64,000 nt of DNA from Rudaea cellulosilytica DSM 22992 (lineage in GTDB: Bacteria > Pseudomonadota > Gammaproteobacteria > Xanthomonadales > Rhodanobacteraceae). The stretch spans positions 1 through 64,000 of the forward strand of contig NZ_KB899241.1 of the NCBI RefSeq assembly GCF_000378125.1. Reading direction: 5' to 3'. Position numbers and translations under genes: made by a program. Below, in pieces: positions 1 through 8,228 of the stretch. Below the pieces are notes generated by a model that was given only the letters and a program-made list of their open reading frames with translations, was not told the DNA's origin and did no database searches. Position 1 is the stretch's first letter; each line of letters opens with the position of its first letter.

Positions 1-845
1 CGCAGCAGCAGGCCCGCGTTGTCGCCCGCACGGCCCTCGTCGAGCAGCTTGCGGAACATTTCCACGCCCGTCACCGTCGTCTTCTGCGTCGGACGGATGC
101 CCACCACTTCGATTTCGTCGCCAACCTTGATGATGCCGCGCTCGATACGTCCCGTCACCACGGTGCCGCGGCCCGAGATCGAGAACACGTCTTCCACCGG
201 CATCAGGAACGCCTTGTCGATGTCGCGCTTGGGCTCCGGAATGTACGTGTCCAGCGCCTCCACCAGCTTGATGATCGCCGGCACGCCGATTTCGCTCTGG
301 TCGCCCTCGAGCGCCTTCAGCGCCGAACCCTTGATGATCGGGGTGTCGTCGCCCGGGAACTGGTACTTGCTCAGCAAGTCGCGCACTTCCATTTCGACCA
401 GCTCGAGCAGCTCGGCGTCGTCCACCATGTCGGCCTTGTTCAGGAACACGACGATGTACGGCACGCCGACCTGGCGGCTGAGCAGGATGTGCTCGCGCGT
501 CTGCGGCATCGGGCCGTCCGCGGCCGAGCACACCAGGATCGCGCCGTCCATCTGCGCCGCACCCGTGATCATGTTCTTCACGTAGTCCGCGTGACCCGGG
601 CAGTCAACGTGCGCGTAGTGGCGGTTCGGCGACTCGTATTCCACGTGCGCCGTCGAGATCGTGATGCCGCGCGCCTTCTCTTCCGGCGCCGCGTCGATCT
701 GGTCGTATGCCTTGAATTCGCCACCGAAGCGTTCTGCACCAACCTTCGTCAGCGCCGCCGTCAGCGTCGTCTTGCCGTGGTCCACGTGACCGATCGTGCC
801 TACGTTCACGTGCGGCTTGGTCCGCTCGAATTTGCCTTTTGCCAT
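1..845 (-). CDS. tuf: Elongation factor Tu (partial, 3' end outside window)
   Basis: EF-Tu is the GTPase that carries aminoacyl-tRNA to the ribosomal A site. The start is the ATG at 845. The translation opens [20 protein letters not shown] and shows the P-loop GHVDHGKT near residue 19, the switch I segment RGITIS, the G3 motif DCPGH and the G4 motif NKAD. About 281 codons lie in the window; the family is about 396 residues, so the last third is cut by the window edge and is not a truncation of the gene. It sits 71 bp downstream of the tRNA-Thr gene in the same direction, the usual tRNA-tuf arrangement of gammaproteobacteria, and is probably cotranscribed with those tRNAs. Confidence 0.97.
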   Translation of the reverse strand, partial: MAKGKFERTKPHVNVGTIGHVDHGKTTLTAALTKVGAERFGGEFKAYDQIDAAPEEKARGITISTAHVEYESPNRHYAHVDCPGHADYVKNMITGAAQMDGAILVCSAADGPMPQTREHILLSRQVGVPYIVVFLNKADMVDDAELLELVEMEVRDLLSKYQFPGDDTPIIKGSALKALEGDQSEIGVPAIIKLVEALDTYIPEPKRDIDKAFLMPVEDVFSISGRGTVVTGRIERGIIKVGDEIEVVGIRPTQKTTVTGVEMFRKLLDEGRAGDNAGLLL

Positions 846-916
846 GACCTAAAACCTCGGGTAGTTCTGCAAGGTGGGAAAGTGAAAAAATATAAACAGC
901 GGATATTGCGGAAACA

Positions 917-992
917 TGGTGCTCACGAATGGAATCGAACCATCGACCTCCTCCTTACCAAGGAGGTGCTCTACCGACTGAGCTACGTGAGC
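917..992 (-). tRNA. tRNA-Thr (GGT)
   Basis: The reverse complement folds as a standard 76-nt cloverleaf including an encoded CCA end. The anticodon stem CCTCC/GGAGG encloses the loop TTGGTAA, giving anticodon GGT (Thr). The D arm (AGCTCAGTCGGTAGAGC) and T loop (GTTCGATTCC) are intact. It is the last tRNA of the Tyr-Gly-Thr series before tuf. Confidence 0.96.
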
Positions 993-1076
993 GGAAATTT
1001 CAGCCACATCCCTGAGGGAAGAACAGACCAGCATCCATGCTGGACTTCTCAAAAAAGCGGGTGGATCTCGTTTCAA

Positions 1077-1150
1077 TGGAGCGGGAGACGGGAATCGAAC
1101 CCGCGCTAGTAGCTTGGAAGGCTACAGTTCTACCATTGAACTACTCCCGC
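1077..1150 (-). tRNA. tRNA-Gly (TCC)
   Basis: A 74-nt cloverleaf with encoded CCA. The acceptor stem is GCGGGAG/CTCCCGC. The anticodon stem GTAGC/GCTAC encloses CTTCCAA, giving anticodon TCC (Gly). It lies between the tRNA-Tyr and tRNA-Thr genes on the same strand, matching the E. coli tyrU-glyT-thrT-tufB order. Confidence 0.96.
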
Positions 1151-1215
1151 CCGGGGGTACTTCGCTTTGTCCTGCAACTCTTCGAGAGGCTTCTACCTTA
1201 CGACTTTCGCCGAAA

Positions 1216-1301
1216 TGGTGGAGGGAGGTGGATTCGAACCACCGAAGGCATGAGCCAGCAGATTTACAGTCTGCCCCCGTTGGCCGCTTGGGTATCCCTC
1301 C
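1216..1301 (-). tRNA. tRNA-Tyr (GTA)
   Basis: An 86-nt class II tRNA with a long variable arm and encoded CCA. The anticodon stem GCAGA/TCTGC encloses CTGTAAA, giving anticodon GTA (Tyr). The acceptor stem is GGAGGGA/TCCCTCC. It is the first intact gene of the tRNA-tuf unit. Confidence 0.96.
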
Positions 1302-1433
1302 GGCACTCTCAAATTTTCAAAATCTTTTGCACAAATCTCGCTGGAGGTGGGTGACTCCGGGCATCCTGCCCTTCGCCCTTCGGGCCATCTCGCCACGCGA
1401 GATGTTCAAAATCGTTTCGAGACGATCTCGTCT

Positions 1434-1500
1434 AACCACCGAGGGCATGAGCCAGCAAATTTACAGCCGGCCCCGTTGGCCACACAGCATCTCTCCACGG
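1434..1500 (-). pseudogene. Decayed second copy of tRNA-Tyr
   Basis: About 65 bases align with the intact tRNA-Tyr at 1216-1301. They share the D-arm to anticodon stretch GGCCAACGGGG, the loop CTGTAAA, and the variable arm GCTGGCTCATGCC up to the start of the T arm. The anticodon stem is now GCCGG/TTTGC with one mismatch and two wobbles. The T arm diverges after GGTGGTT, and the 5' acceptor strand has no 3' partner or CCA. It lies about 130 bp upstream of the intact copy on the same strand, which suggests a tandem duplication that has decayed. Two small hairpins lie between the copies, near 1375-1404. Confidence 0.75.
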
Positions 1501-1534
1501 AGCCGCCTATTTTCGGGCTCAGCAACCACTCTTG

Positions 1535-2068
1535 TCAAGGAGAGTTTTTGACTGTTTCCGGGGAGTGGTCGCCCGCCCAGGCGAGGTGTGCTGCGTCGCG
1601 ATAGCGGGCGACCTCTTGCTCGATGTTCCGGTCCAGCTGCATCAGCCTCTGGGCATAGGCGGCCAAGGCCTTGTCATCGTCGCTCTGTGGCAACCATTTC
1701 GGCACCGACGAGGGCTTGCCGTCCTTGTCGGTGGCGACCATGACGATAACGCAGTGCGTGGCCAGTTTTTCCTCGCCGGTCTCCAGCCGCCGCGCGATCA
1801 CGTCGACGCTGAAATGCATGCTCGTGTTGCCGGTGTAGATCAACTGGCAATGCACCGTAACCATGTCGCCGATCAGGATCGGATTGACGAAGCGGATGCC
1901 GCCGACTGCAACGGTTACGCAATACTGTCCGCTCCACGCTACCGCGCAGGCGTAGCCGGCCTGATCGATCCACTTCATTACCATGCCGCCGTGGACTTTG
2001 CCGCCGAAATTGACGTCGGTGGGCTGGGCGAGGAAGCAAAAGCGGACTTCGCGGTCGATTCCGGGCAT
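1535..2068 (-). CDS. Hotdog-fold acyl-CoA thioesterase
   Basis: A predicted cytoplasmic thioesterase hydrolysing acyl-CoA to free acid and CoA; 177 residues. The segment DVNFGGKVHGGMVMKWIDQA is the hotdog helix signature with the Asn/Asp positions of the YciA/BACH family, and is followed by the core strands around VGGIRFVNPI. Start: the ATG at 2068 has a GGAG ribosome site 7 bases upstream; a longer open frame further upstream has no family similarity and overlaps the AraC gene region. It runs toward the tRNA cluster as an apparently single gene, 68 bp downstream of the araC-type gene. The exact acyl chain preference cannot be told. Confidence 0.88.
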   Translation of the reverse strand: MPGIDREVRFCFLAQPTDVNFGGKVHGGMVMKWIDQAGYACAVAWSGQYCVTVAVGGIRFVNPILIGDMVTVHCQLIYTGNTSMHFSVDVIARRLETGEEKLATHCVIVMVATDKDGKPSSVPKWLPQSDDDKALAAYAQRLMQLDRNIEQEVARYRDAAHLAWAGDHSPETVKNSP

Positions 2069-2136
2069 TTCGAATCTCCATTGCCGGCGCAGAACACGGA
2101 AACTTAGCAGATCGGCACGTCCACGGCATCCGCCAC

Positions 2137-3051
2137 CTACGGATGGCGTTTCGCGGAGTCCTGGGCGTGAGCCGCCTGGCGATAGCGCTTCGGCGCCATG
2201 CCGAACCGGCGCTTGAACAGTTCGCCAAATTGCGAGGCGCTGGAAAACCCCAAATCCTCCGCTATCTCGAGCACCTGTTCGTCGCTTTCGAGCAGGCGCC
2301 GGCTGGCGAGATGCAGTCGGTGTGCGCGCACGTAGTCGCTCCAGGCAAGACCGATCAACTGCTTGAATCGACGGCTGAAATAGGCAGTGGACAGGGCGCA
2401 GGCAGCTGCCGCGCGTTGCGCGCCGTGTGCAGCTGCGGGCGCAGCGCGCAGGCGATCGATGGCCGGACGCAGCCGCTTGAGATCGTTCGGATCGACATCC
2501 ACGGCCACGCCCTCGACGCGCGGCGCGCGCGTCGCGGCACGCAGCAGCAATTCCGCAAGCGGCAACGCCAGCGGATCGGCCGGGTCGATGTCGGCAAGCC
2601 ATTCGGCAAGCGCGCGCAGGCGTCGATACGACGCAACGGCCGGCCGCGCGCAGAACGACTGCGCAAGAAGTGCCAGACCCGACTTGCGCGCCAGGACATC
2701 GCCGGCTGCGGCGTCGATCTGGACGAGCACCCAGTCGCGCTGACCGCCTGCCAGCGCAAAATCGTGCTGGCGCATCGAAGGCACGTAGGCAATGCTGCGC
2801 GACTGCAGGTCGTAACGCCGCCCTTCCACGGCGAATTGACCGTCAACGTCGCCAAAAAGCACCAATTCGTACACATTGTGGAAATGCGGAAATGGTTCGC
2901 TCGGCAGCGCCTCGCGCCCCTGCCGGACCCGCACGACGCGCACCGGCGCACCCGGGCCGAGTTCGACCGGTTCGCAGATCGGGCGATCGAGATGGGGCAG
3001 CGTCACGCCGGCCATTGTCGCCGAAGTCCGGCCGCCACGACCGGAATTCAA
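2137..3051 (-). CDS. AraC family transcriptional regulator
   Basis: A 304-residue regulator with an N-terminal cupin-like effector domain (HFHNVYELVLFGDVDG, residues about 55-100). The C-terminal AraC DNA-binding domain has two helix-turn-helix units: LSTAYFSRRFKQLIG for the first, and SSASQFGELFKRRFGMAPKRYR for the second with the family signature. Start is uncertain: TTG at 3051 would overlap the stop of the amylase gene (TTGA), whereas ATG at 3015 (MAGVTLP) gives 292 residues; neither has a strong ribosome site. It is the last gene of a run with a dioxygenase, an esterase and an amylase, so it may control that run in response to a small molecule. The ligand is unknown. Confidence 0.87.
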   Translation of the reverse strand: MNSGRGGRTSATMAGVTLPHLDRPICEPVELGPGAPVRVVRVRQGREALPSEPFPHFHNVYELVLFGDVDGQFAVEGRRYDLQSRSIAYVPSMRQHDFALAGGQRDWVLVQIDAAAGDVLARKSGLALLAQSFCARPAVASYRRLRALAEWLADIDPADPLALPLAELLLRAATRAPRVEGVAVDVDPNDLKRLRPAIDRLRAAPAAAHGAQRAAAACALSTAYFSRRFKQLIGLAWSDYVRAHRLHLASRRLLESDEQVLEIAEDLGFSSASQFGELFKRRFGMAPKRYRQAAHAQDSAKRHP

Positions 3052-4619
3052 CGCGTTCCGAGCAACCGCACCTGCATCGGTTTTAGCGATGCATTGAGCG
3101 GCGCGGCAGGCTTGCCTTCGAGAAGATCGATCAAGTCGGGGGCAAGCTCAAGGGCGTTTTCACCCAGTCCCGCTCTCGCATCGCTCTCGCCAAGATTGAC
3201 CATCAGCAAGGTCTGATGTGGTCCGTCGCTGCGCAGGATGCAGAGCACGTTGCCGGTCGGACAGAGAATTTTCTGATCGCCCATGCGGAGTTCCGCTCGC
3301 TGCTGGCGCAGCGCAAGCAGCTTCCGGTACCAGTTGTAAATCGAATCGGGCCTGCCCTCTTCCTCCTCGAGCGAAACGCCGTCATGCGAACGGTTGTAGC
3401 GCTCACTCCACCAGCGTTCGCCGCCGCGGTACCAGATCGCCGAACCCGGCGACTCGGGGTCGGCTTGCCAGCGGAATGCCTCGCGTGCCGGAATCTGGAT
3501 GCCGTCGGAGATCTCGATGTTCTTCAACTCGCGGCCGCGCATGCCGAGTTCCTGGCCGTAGTAGATCAGCGGCTCGCCCTTGAGTGCCAACAAGATCGCC
3601 GCGCCGGCGCGAGCTCGCGCCGGATCGTCGCCGACTACGGACATGTAGCGGTCGACATCGTGGTTTTCGAGGAAGAGCACCTGGCTCTTGCCGCGCGGCG
3701 TCTTCGCCTCGGTCTCGCGGATCGCATTGACGATCTCGCGCTTGTCGAGCTTGGTCAGCGCACCACGCAACGGGAAGGCGAACACGAGATCGGCATGGCC
3801 GCGCTTGAGCCAGTCGTCGCCGTAGCCCCAGTCGGCCTGTTCTGCGAGGATGCGCAGGCCCGGGCGGCGCGCCTTGAGCTCGCCGAACATTGGCCCCCAG
3901 AAATCGGCGAACAAATGCTTCTCGATGCCCTTGTGGTCGAGGTCGTCCATCATGTGATCGATGCGCAGGCCATCGACACCATCGGCGCCGCTGCCGTCGC
4001 CGTGCGGATCGATCCAGAACAGCATCAAGTCGCGGAAATAGCGCTGCACCTTGGGTTGCTTGAGGTCGACCATCGCGATGCCGTAGTCGCGGCCGTCATA
4101 GCCTTTCCATTTCGGCTTGTCGAGAAAGTACTCCGCGATGCAGTGCTCCTTGTCGCGCCAGAGCAAGTACTCGGCCCACGGTGCACCCGGCTTGCACTTC
4201 GATTCCTCCCACCAGGGATGGCCTTCGGCGACGTACTGGAATTCCTGATCGAGGTAGACCTTGAGGCCATGCGCATGCGCGGCGCGCACGAAGGCGAAGT
4301 AGTCGTCCATCGTGCCGTACGCGGGATCGATGGCCTTGAACTCGGTAGCGAAATAATTGTGGTAGTACGGCGAGGGTTGCAGCGGCGTGAGCAGAATCGA
4401 GGTGATACCGAGTTCGTGCAGATAGTCTAGTTTCGCCGTCAGCCCCTTGAGGTCGCCGACATGGTCGCCGTTGCCATCGCGGAAGCTGCGCGGCATGACG
4501 TGATAGAACACTTCGCCGGCCGGGGCAACGCGCGGCGAAACCTCGGCAACACGTGTCGTCGTCGCGCAGGCCACGAGCAGGACGGCGAGGCAAAGAGCCA
4601 GCAAACTCGCCTTGATCAT
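3048..4619 (-). CDS. GH13 alpha-amylase family lipoprotein
   Basis: 523 residues. A signal peptide ends in the lipobox LVAC (Cys18), so it is predicted to be a membrane-anchored periplasmic or surface enzyme acting on alpha-glucans. The GH13 barrel is visible: LKGLTAKLDYLHELGITSI near residue 57; the nucleophile Asp221 in DGLRIDHM; the acid/base Glu260 in ILAEQADW; the stabilising Asp321 in LENHDVDR; and GEPLIYYGQELGM. A C-terminal beta-sandwich-like segment (VLCILRSD...LLMVNLGES) follows. Start: ATG at 4619, overlapping the upstream esterase stop by 4 nt (ATGA). Hydrolase versus transglycosidase cannot be decided by eye. Confidence 0.92.
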   Translation of the reverse strand: MIKASLLALCLAVLLVACATTTRVAEVSPRVAPAGEVFYHVMPRSFRDGNGDHVGDLKGLTAKLDYLHELGITSILLTPLQPSPYYHNYFATEFKAIDPAYGTMDDYFAFVRAAHAHGLKVYLDQEFQYVAEGHPWWEESKCKPGAPWAEYLLWRDKEHCIAEYFLDKPKWKGYDGRDYGIAMVDLKQPKVQRYFRDLMLFWIDPHGDGSGADGVDGLRIDHMMDDLDHKGIEKHLFADFWGPMFGELKARRPGLRILAEQADWGYGDDWLKRGHADLVFAFPLRGALTKLDKREIVNAIRETEAKTPRGKSQVLFLENHDVDRYMSVVGDDPARARAGAAILLALKGEPLIYYGQELGMRGRELKNIEISDGIQIPAREAFRWQADPESPGSAIWYRGGERWWSERYNRSHDGVSLEEEEGRPDSIYNWYRKLLALRQQRAELRMGDQKILCPTGNVLCILRSDGPHQTLLMVNLGESDARAGLGENALELAPDLIDLLEGKPAAPLNASLKPMQVRLLGTR

Positions 4620-5455
4620 TTCGACTCTCCGCTTTGATTCAAGTCGCGCAACACCTCGCCGAAAAAAAGCAGCGTATCGGGCAACGCGCGCGTCCAATAG
4701 GTCCAGTCGTGGCCGCCGTCGCTCTCGACATAGCGATGCGCGATGCCGGCGCGGTCGAGCTCGCGATGGAGAGTGCGATTGGCATCGATGAGCCAGTCGT
4801 CGCGGCCGCAGTCGAAGCGGATCGGCGGCAATGGCCCGGCGGCGCCGGTCAATGCCGCGAGCACGCTGCGATCCGCGGGCGCAGCGCTCCAGCCACAGAT
4901 GCCTTCTTCGAGGTGCGTTTCGAGCTGGGCCGCTTCGGTCATGCTCGAATGCGCCGCGGCGGCGGCGATCGAGCGCGGATACTTGCCAGCCAAGCGCAGC
5001 GCGCCGAAGCCGCCCATGCTCAGGCCGGCAACGAACAGTGGCGAACGCGGCGAGCAGCCGGGCACGATCTCGCGCGCAAGCGCCGGCACTTCTTCGATGA
5101 TCCAGCGCTCGGCATCGCCCGCCTCGCCTGGAACGAATCCGGAACCGTCGCCGGCGAGTCCGTCCGATGGCATGAGCAATGCCACCGGTGGCAGCTCGCC
5201 CGCATCGATCAGACGTGCGGCGCTGACGTGCGCTGCGCCCTTGAACGCCCACGCCCAATGCGAACCATAGGCGCCGTGCAACAGAATCACGATCGGCAGA
5301 TCGCGCGTGCCGCGCGCCTGCGACGGCACGAACAAAGTCACGTCCGCGCGGCGACCGAGCGCACGGCTTTTCACCGTGGCGAATCCCAGCCCGGCCGCAT
5401 CGATCGCCGGATTCGAAAGTTCGATTTTGCGGAACGTGGGCGAAGCGATGCTCAT
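4616..5455 (-). CDS. Alpha/beta-hydrolase esterase (PF00756-like)
   Basis: 279 residues with no signal peptide. The order is a beta-sandwich-like N-terminus, ILLHGAYGSHWAW (oxyanion-hole region, about residue 57), the nucleophile elbow GLSMGGFG (Ser146), a likely acid at CGRDDW (about 219-220) and His249 in DGGHDWTYW. This is the pattern of the esterase D / enterochelin esterase family. The start ATG at 5455 overlaps the stop of the dioxygenase gene (ATGA), and its own stop overlaps the amylase start, so translation is probably coupled across the three genes. The substrate is unknown; acetylated carbohydrate is a guess from the neighbour. Confidence 0.88.
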   Translation of the reverse strand: MSIASPTFRKIELSNPAIDAAGLGFATVKSRALGRRADVTLFVPSQARGTRDLPIVILLHGAYGSHWAWAFKGAAHVSAARLIDAGELPPVALLMPSDGLAGDGSGFVPGEAGDAERWIIEEVPALAREIVPGCSPRSPLFVAGLSMGGFGALRLAGKYPRSIAAAAAHSSMTEAAQLETHLEEGICGWSAAPADRSVLAALTGAAGPLPPIRFDCGRDDWLIDANRTLHRELDRAGIAHRYVESDGGHDWTYWTRALPDTLLFFGEVLRDLNQSGESK

Positions 5456-6267
5456 GTGCGCTCGAACAGCACCGGGTTCTTCGGCGTGGCTATGATCTCG
5501 CCGATCTTCGCGCCGGGACACCAGCGCTCCCAATCGGCCTGTTGCATCCTGTTGATCGGGGCCTGCAGGCGCATGTCGCGATCCATGTAGATCACGGTCA
5601 TCACCGAACGCGGATTCGCCGAGCGGTTCGGGCCGGCGCGATGGAAGGTCCAGCCGAGGTGGAAGCTCACCTCGCCGAGTGCGAACGGTTCGTCGACGAC
5701 GCGGAAGCCCTGCTTGTCGAGATTCGCGCTGATCGCGCGCTCGCTCTCGTCGGAAATTTCCAGATCGCGGCCGTATTCCTCGCGCTGGCTGCCGGCGTAG
5801 AACGCCAGCGGCCCCATGTCCATCGGCACGGCCTGCAAAGGCACCCAGGCCGTGATCGAGCGGTCGCTCGCGAGCGGCCAGTAGAATTGATCGGCATGCG
5901 CAGGAGTGAAGCCGCCGCCAGGCTCTTTGTACAGCGACTGGTCGTGGTAGAGGCGCACGCCGTCGACCTGCAGCAATGCCGCGGCGAGGCCGGCGAGGCG
6001 CTTGCCGAACACGAACTCGCGCGCAAGGCCGCCTTGCTCCCACAAATTCATCACCTGCAGGAAGGCACGGTCGTAGGTGCTGCGCTGTTCGAGCGGCAGC
6101 GTCTGTGTGTTCAGCGCAATCGTCAGCCGCGCAATTTCGTCGCCGTAGCGGCGCAGTTCGTCGGCTTTGAACACGTCCTTGAGGCGAATGAAACCGTCAC
6201 GGCGGAAATCGGCGATTTGGCGTTCCGTCAACGCATAAGGTCTATCGAGATCGATCGCCACGTGCAC
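5452..6267 (-). CDS. Phytanoyl-CoA dioxygenase (PhyH) family protein
   Basis: 271 residues, predicted cytoplasmic. It has the Fe(II)/2-oxoglutarate facial triad HxD...H: His124 and Asp126 in HADQFYW and His209 in GWTFHRAGPN, with a downstream Arg220 suited to bind 2-oxoglutarate. The N-terminal helix region ALTERQIADFRRDGFIRLKD is typical of PhyH proteins. It is the first gene of a four-gene minus-strand run (dioxygenase, esterase, amylase, AraC) in which successive genes overlap by 4 nt. The substrate is unknown; the family hydroxylates lipids, amino acids and secondary metabolites. The ATG at 6267 follows 137 bp of non-coding DNA that should hold the promoter. Confidence 0.9.
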   Translation of the reverse strand: MHVAIDLDRPYALTERQIADFRRDGFIRLKDVFKADELRRYGDEIARLTIALNTQTLPLEQRSTYDRAFLQVMNLWEQGGLAREFVFGKRLAGLAAALLQVDGVRLYHDQSLYKEPGGGFTPAHADQFYWPLASDRSITAWVPLQAVPMDMGPLAFYAGSQREEYGRDLEISDESERAISANLDKQGFRVVDEPFALGEVSFHLGWTFHRAGPNRSANPRSVMTVIYMDRDMRLQAPINRMQQADWERWCPGAKIGEIIATPKNPVLFERT

Positions 6268-6404
6268 GCTTCCTCAACGAATTGCAGATGTGGCGATACT
6301 AGGCTCACACGCGGCGAATCGCATCGGCGGGCGTTGTCGAACCCGGCGGGCAAACTATCGGATTCATGACCTCCGCGTCGTCGCGGAGGCCACAGCGCGC
6401 CAGT

Positions 6405-7496
6405 TCAGACGTTGAAGCGGAAATGCAGCACGTCACCTTCCTTGACGAGGTATTCCTTGCCTTCCAGGCGCAGGCGTCCGGCGTCGCGTGCCCCGGCTTC
6501 ACCCTTGTACTTGATGTAGTCGTCGTACGCGATCGTCTCGGCGCGGATGAAGCCGCGCTCGAAATCGGTGTGGATCACGCCGGCGGCCTGCGGCGCGGTC
6601 GCGCCCTTCTTCACCTGCCAGGCGCGCACCTCTTTTTCGCCCGCGGTGAAGTAGGTTTGCAGGCCGAGCAGCTTGTAGCCGGCGCGGATCACGCGGTTCA
6701 GGCCGGGCTCGTCGAGCCCCATGTCCTGCAGGAAGGCGAGCTTGTCGGCATCGTCGAGCTGCGAGAGTTCCTCCTCGATCGCCGCGCACACGGGCACGAC
6801 TTCGGCGCCTTCGGTCTTCGCGCGCTCGACGACTTTGTCGAGAAACGGGTTGTCCTGGAAGCCGTCTTCCTTGACGTTGGCGATGTACATCAGCGGCTTC
6901 AGCGTGAGCAGGAACAGGTCGCGCACGAGCGCCTTCTCGTCATCATCGAGACCGGCCGCGCGCGCGGGCCTGCCCTCGTTGAGCACCGTCGCGAGCTTTT
7001 GCAGCACGGGTCGCTTGGCCAATGCTTCCTTGTCTCCCGATTTGGCCGAACGCTCGGCGCGCTGCAAGGCCTTGTCGACCGAGTCGAGATCGGCGAGCGC
7101 GAGTTCGGTGTCGATCGTGTCGATGTCCGAGATCGGATCGATCTTGCCGGCGACGTGGACAATGTCGGTATTCTCGAAGCAGCGCACGACATGCGCGATC
7201 GCATCGACCTCGCGGATATGCGCAAGGAACTTGTTGCCGAGCCCCTCGCCCTTCGACGCGCCGGCGACGAGACCGGCGATATCGACGAACTCGATCGAGG
7301 TCGGGATGATCTTGAGCGGCTTGGCGATGCCGGCGAGCGCCTCGAGGCGCGGATCGGGCACCGGTACGACGCCGATGTTCGGATCGATCGTGCAGAACGG
7401 GAAATTCGCCGCGGCGATGCCCGCCTTGGTCAGCGCGTTGAAGAGAGTCGACTTACCGACGTTCGGCAGGCCGACGATGCCGCATTTGATGCCCAT
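6405..7496 (-). CDS. ychF: Redox-regulated ATPase YchF (OLA1 family)
   Basis: 363 residues, the usual length. The P-loop GLPNVGKST is at residues 9-17, followed by [16 protein letters not shown] and the glycine-rich stretch [13 protein letters not shown]. In place of the GTP-specifying NKxD motif it has NVKE, as expected for this ATP-preferring TRAFAC member. A C-terminal TGS domain ends in the segment [11 protein letters not shown]. It is a ribosome-associated stress factor, conserved downstream of pth in gammaproteobacteria, as here (82 bp after pth on the same strand). Confidence 0.97.
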   Translation of the reverse strand: MGIKCGIVGLPNVGKSTLFNALTKAGIAAANFPFCTIDPNIGVVPVPDPRLEALAGIAKPLKIIPTSIEFVDIAGLVAGASKGEGLGNKFLAHIREVDAIAHVVRCFENTDIVHVAGKIDPISDIDTIDTELALADLDSVDKALQRAERSAKSGDKEALAKRPVLQKLATVLNEGRPARAAGLDDDEKALVRDLFLLTLKPLMYIANVKEDGFQDNPFLDKVVERAKTEGAEVVPVCAAIEEELSQLDDADKLAFLQDMGLDEPGLNRVIRAGYKLLGLQTYFTAGEKEVRAWQVKKGATAPQAAGVIHTDFERGFIRAETIAYDDYIKYKGEAGARDAGRLRLEGKEYLVKEGDVLHFRFNV

Positions 7497-7522
7497 GAGG
7501 AGTCCGTGAGACGGAAAACGAA

Positions 7523-7571
7523 AGATGTAAAACGTGAGGACTCGCTATTCCGAATCTGACGTCTTACATCT
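7523..7571. repeat. Imperfect inverted repeat between pth and ychF
   Basis: The arms at 7523-7535 and 7559-7571 are complementary at 12 of 13 positions (AGATGTAAAACGT against ACGTCTTACATCT), with a 23-nt spacer. The right arm motif GACGTCTTAC is partly repeated at once downstream (GGCGTCTTAC), and a related GACGTCTTAA occurs near 40649. This could be a short interspersed palindromic repeat or an mRNA hairpin between the two genes. There is no U-tract, so it is not a classic terminator. Confidence 0.45.
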
Positions 7572-7577
7572 GGCGTC

Positions 7578-8159
7578 TTACTCTTTCGCCGTGTGCAATT
7601 TCTTCATCGCCTCGTTGAAGTCTCCGCGCACCGCAATCGGCAAAACCTCGAGCGAACGTCCGACCGCATCGATGATCGCCTTCTCGTCATCGACGCCGGG
7701 CCGGCCGAGCACCCAGGAGGTGACGCGATTCTTGTCACCCGGGTGACCGATACCGAGGCGCAGCCGATGGAACTTGCCATGGCCCAGGTGCGCCATGATG
7801 TCGCGCAGGCCGTTCTGTCCGCCATGGCCGCCGTCGAACTTGAGCCTTGCTGCGCCTGCAGGCAGATCAAGATCGTCGTGCGCGACGAGCATTTCCTCGG
7901 GCTCGATCTTCCAGTAGCGCAATGCCGACTGGATCGCGATGCCACTCTTGTTCATGTAGGTCGTCGGCTTGAGCAACCATAACGTCTGACCGTCGATGAC
8001 GATCTTCGCGGTCTCGCCATGCAGCTTCGACTCCATGCCGAAACGCGTACCGTGTGCCTGAGCCAGGGCGTCAATAAGCCAGAACCCGGCATTGTGCCGG
8101 GTTCGCAGATGTTCGGACCCGGGGTTGCCGAGGCCGACAAGGAGACGCAGATTCGCCAT
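7578..8159 (-). CDS. pth: Peptidyl-tRNA hydrolase
   Basis: 193 residues; it releases tRNA from peptidyl-tRNA that has dropped off the ribosome. Landmarks are LLVGLGNPG at residue 6, the catalytic His in TRHNAGFW, the Asn in TYMNKSG, the Asp in AHDDLDLPAG, and the substrate-binding GGHGGQNGLRDI. Start: the ATG at 8159 (MANLRLLVGL) fits the family; a start 21 bp upstream would add seven unconserved residues. It lies in the conserved prs-rplY-pth-ychF order, 69 bp after rplY. Confidence 0.97.
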   Translation of the reverse strand: MANLRLLVGLGNPGSEHLRTRHNAGFWLIDALAQAHGTRFGMESKLHGETAKIVIDGQTLWLLKPTTYMNKSGIAIQSALRYWKIEPEEMLVAHDDLDLPAGAARLKFDGGHGGQNGLRDIMAHLGHGKFHRLRLGIGHPGDKNRVTSWVLGRPGVDDEKAIIDAVGRSLEVLPIAVRGDFNEAMKKLHTAKE

Positions 8160-8228
8160 GACGAGCCGGGTGCCGCGCACCCGCCGAACACGGCCCCCGC
8201 CACCGGACGGTAGCGGGAGCCGAGGCGG

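Noticed and set aside
3216-4430. A 404-codon open frame opposite the amylase gene
   Set aside because: The minus strand has a complete GH13 catalytic set, and the plus translation has no recognisable fold.
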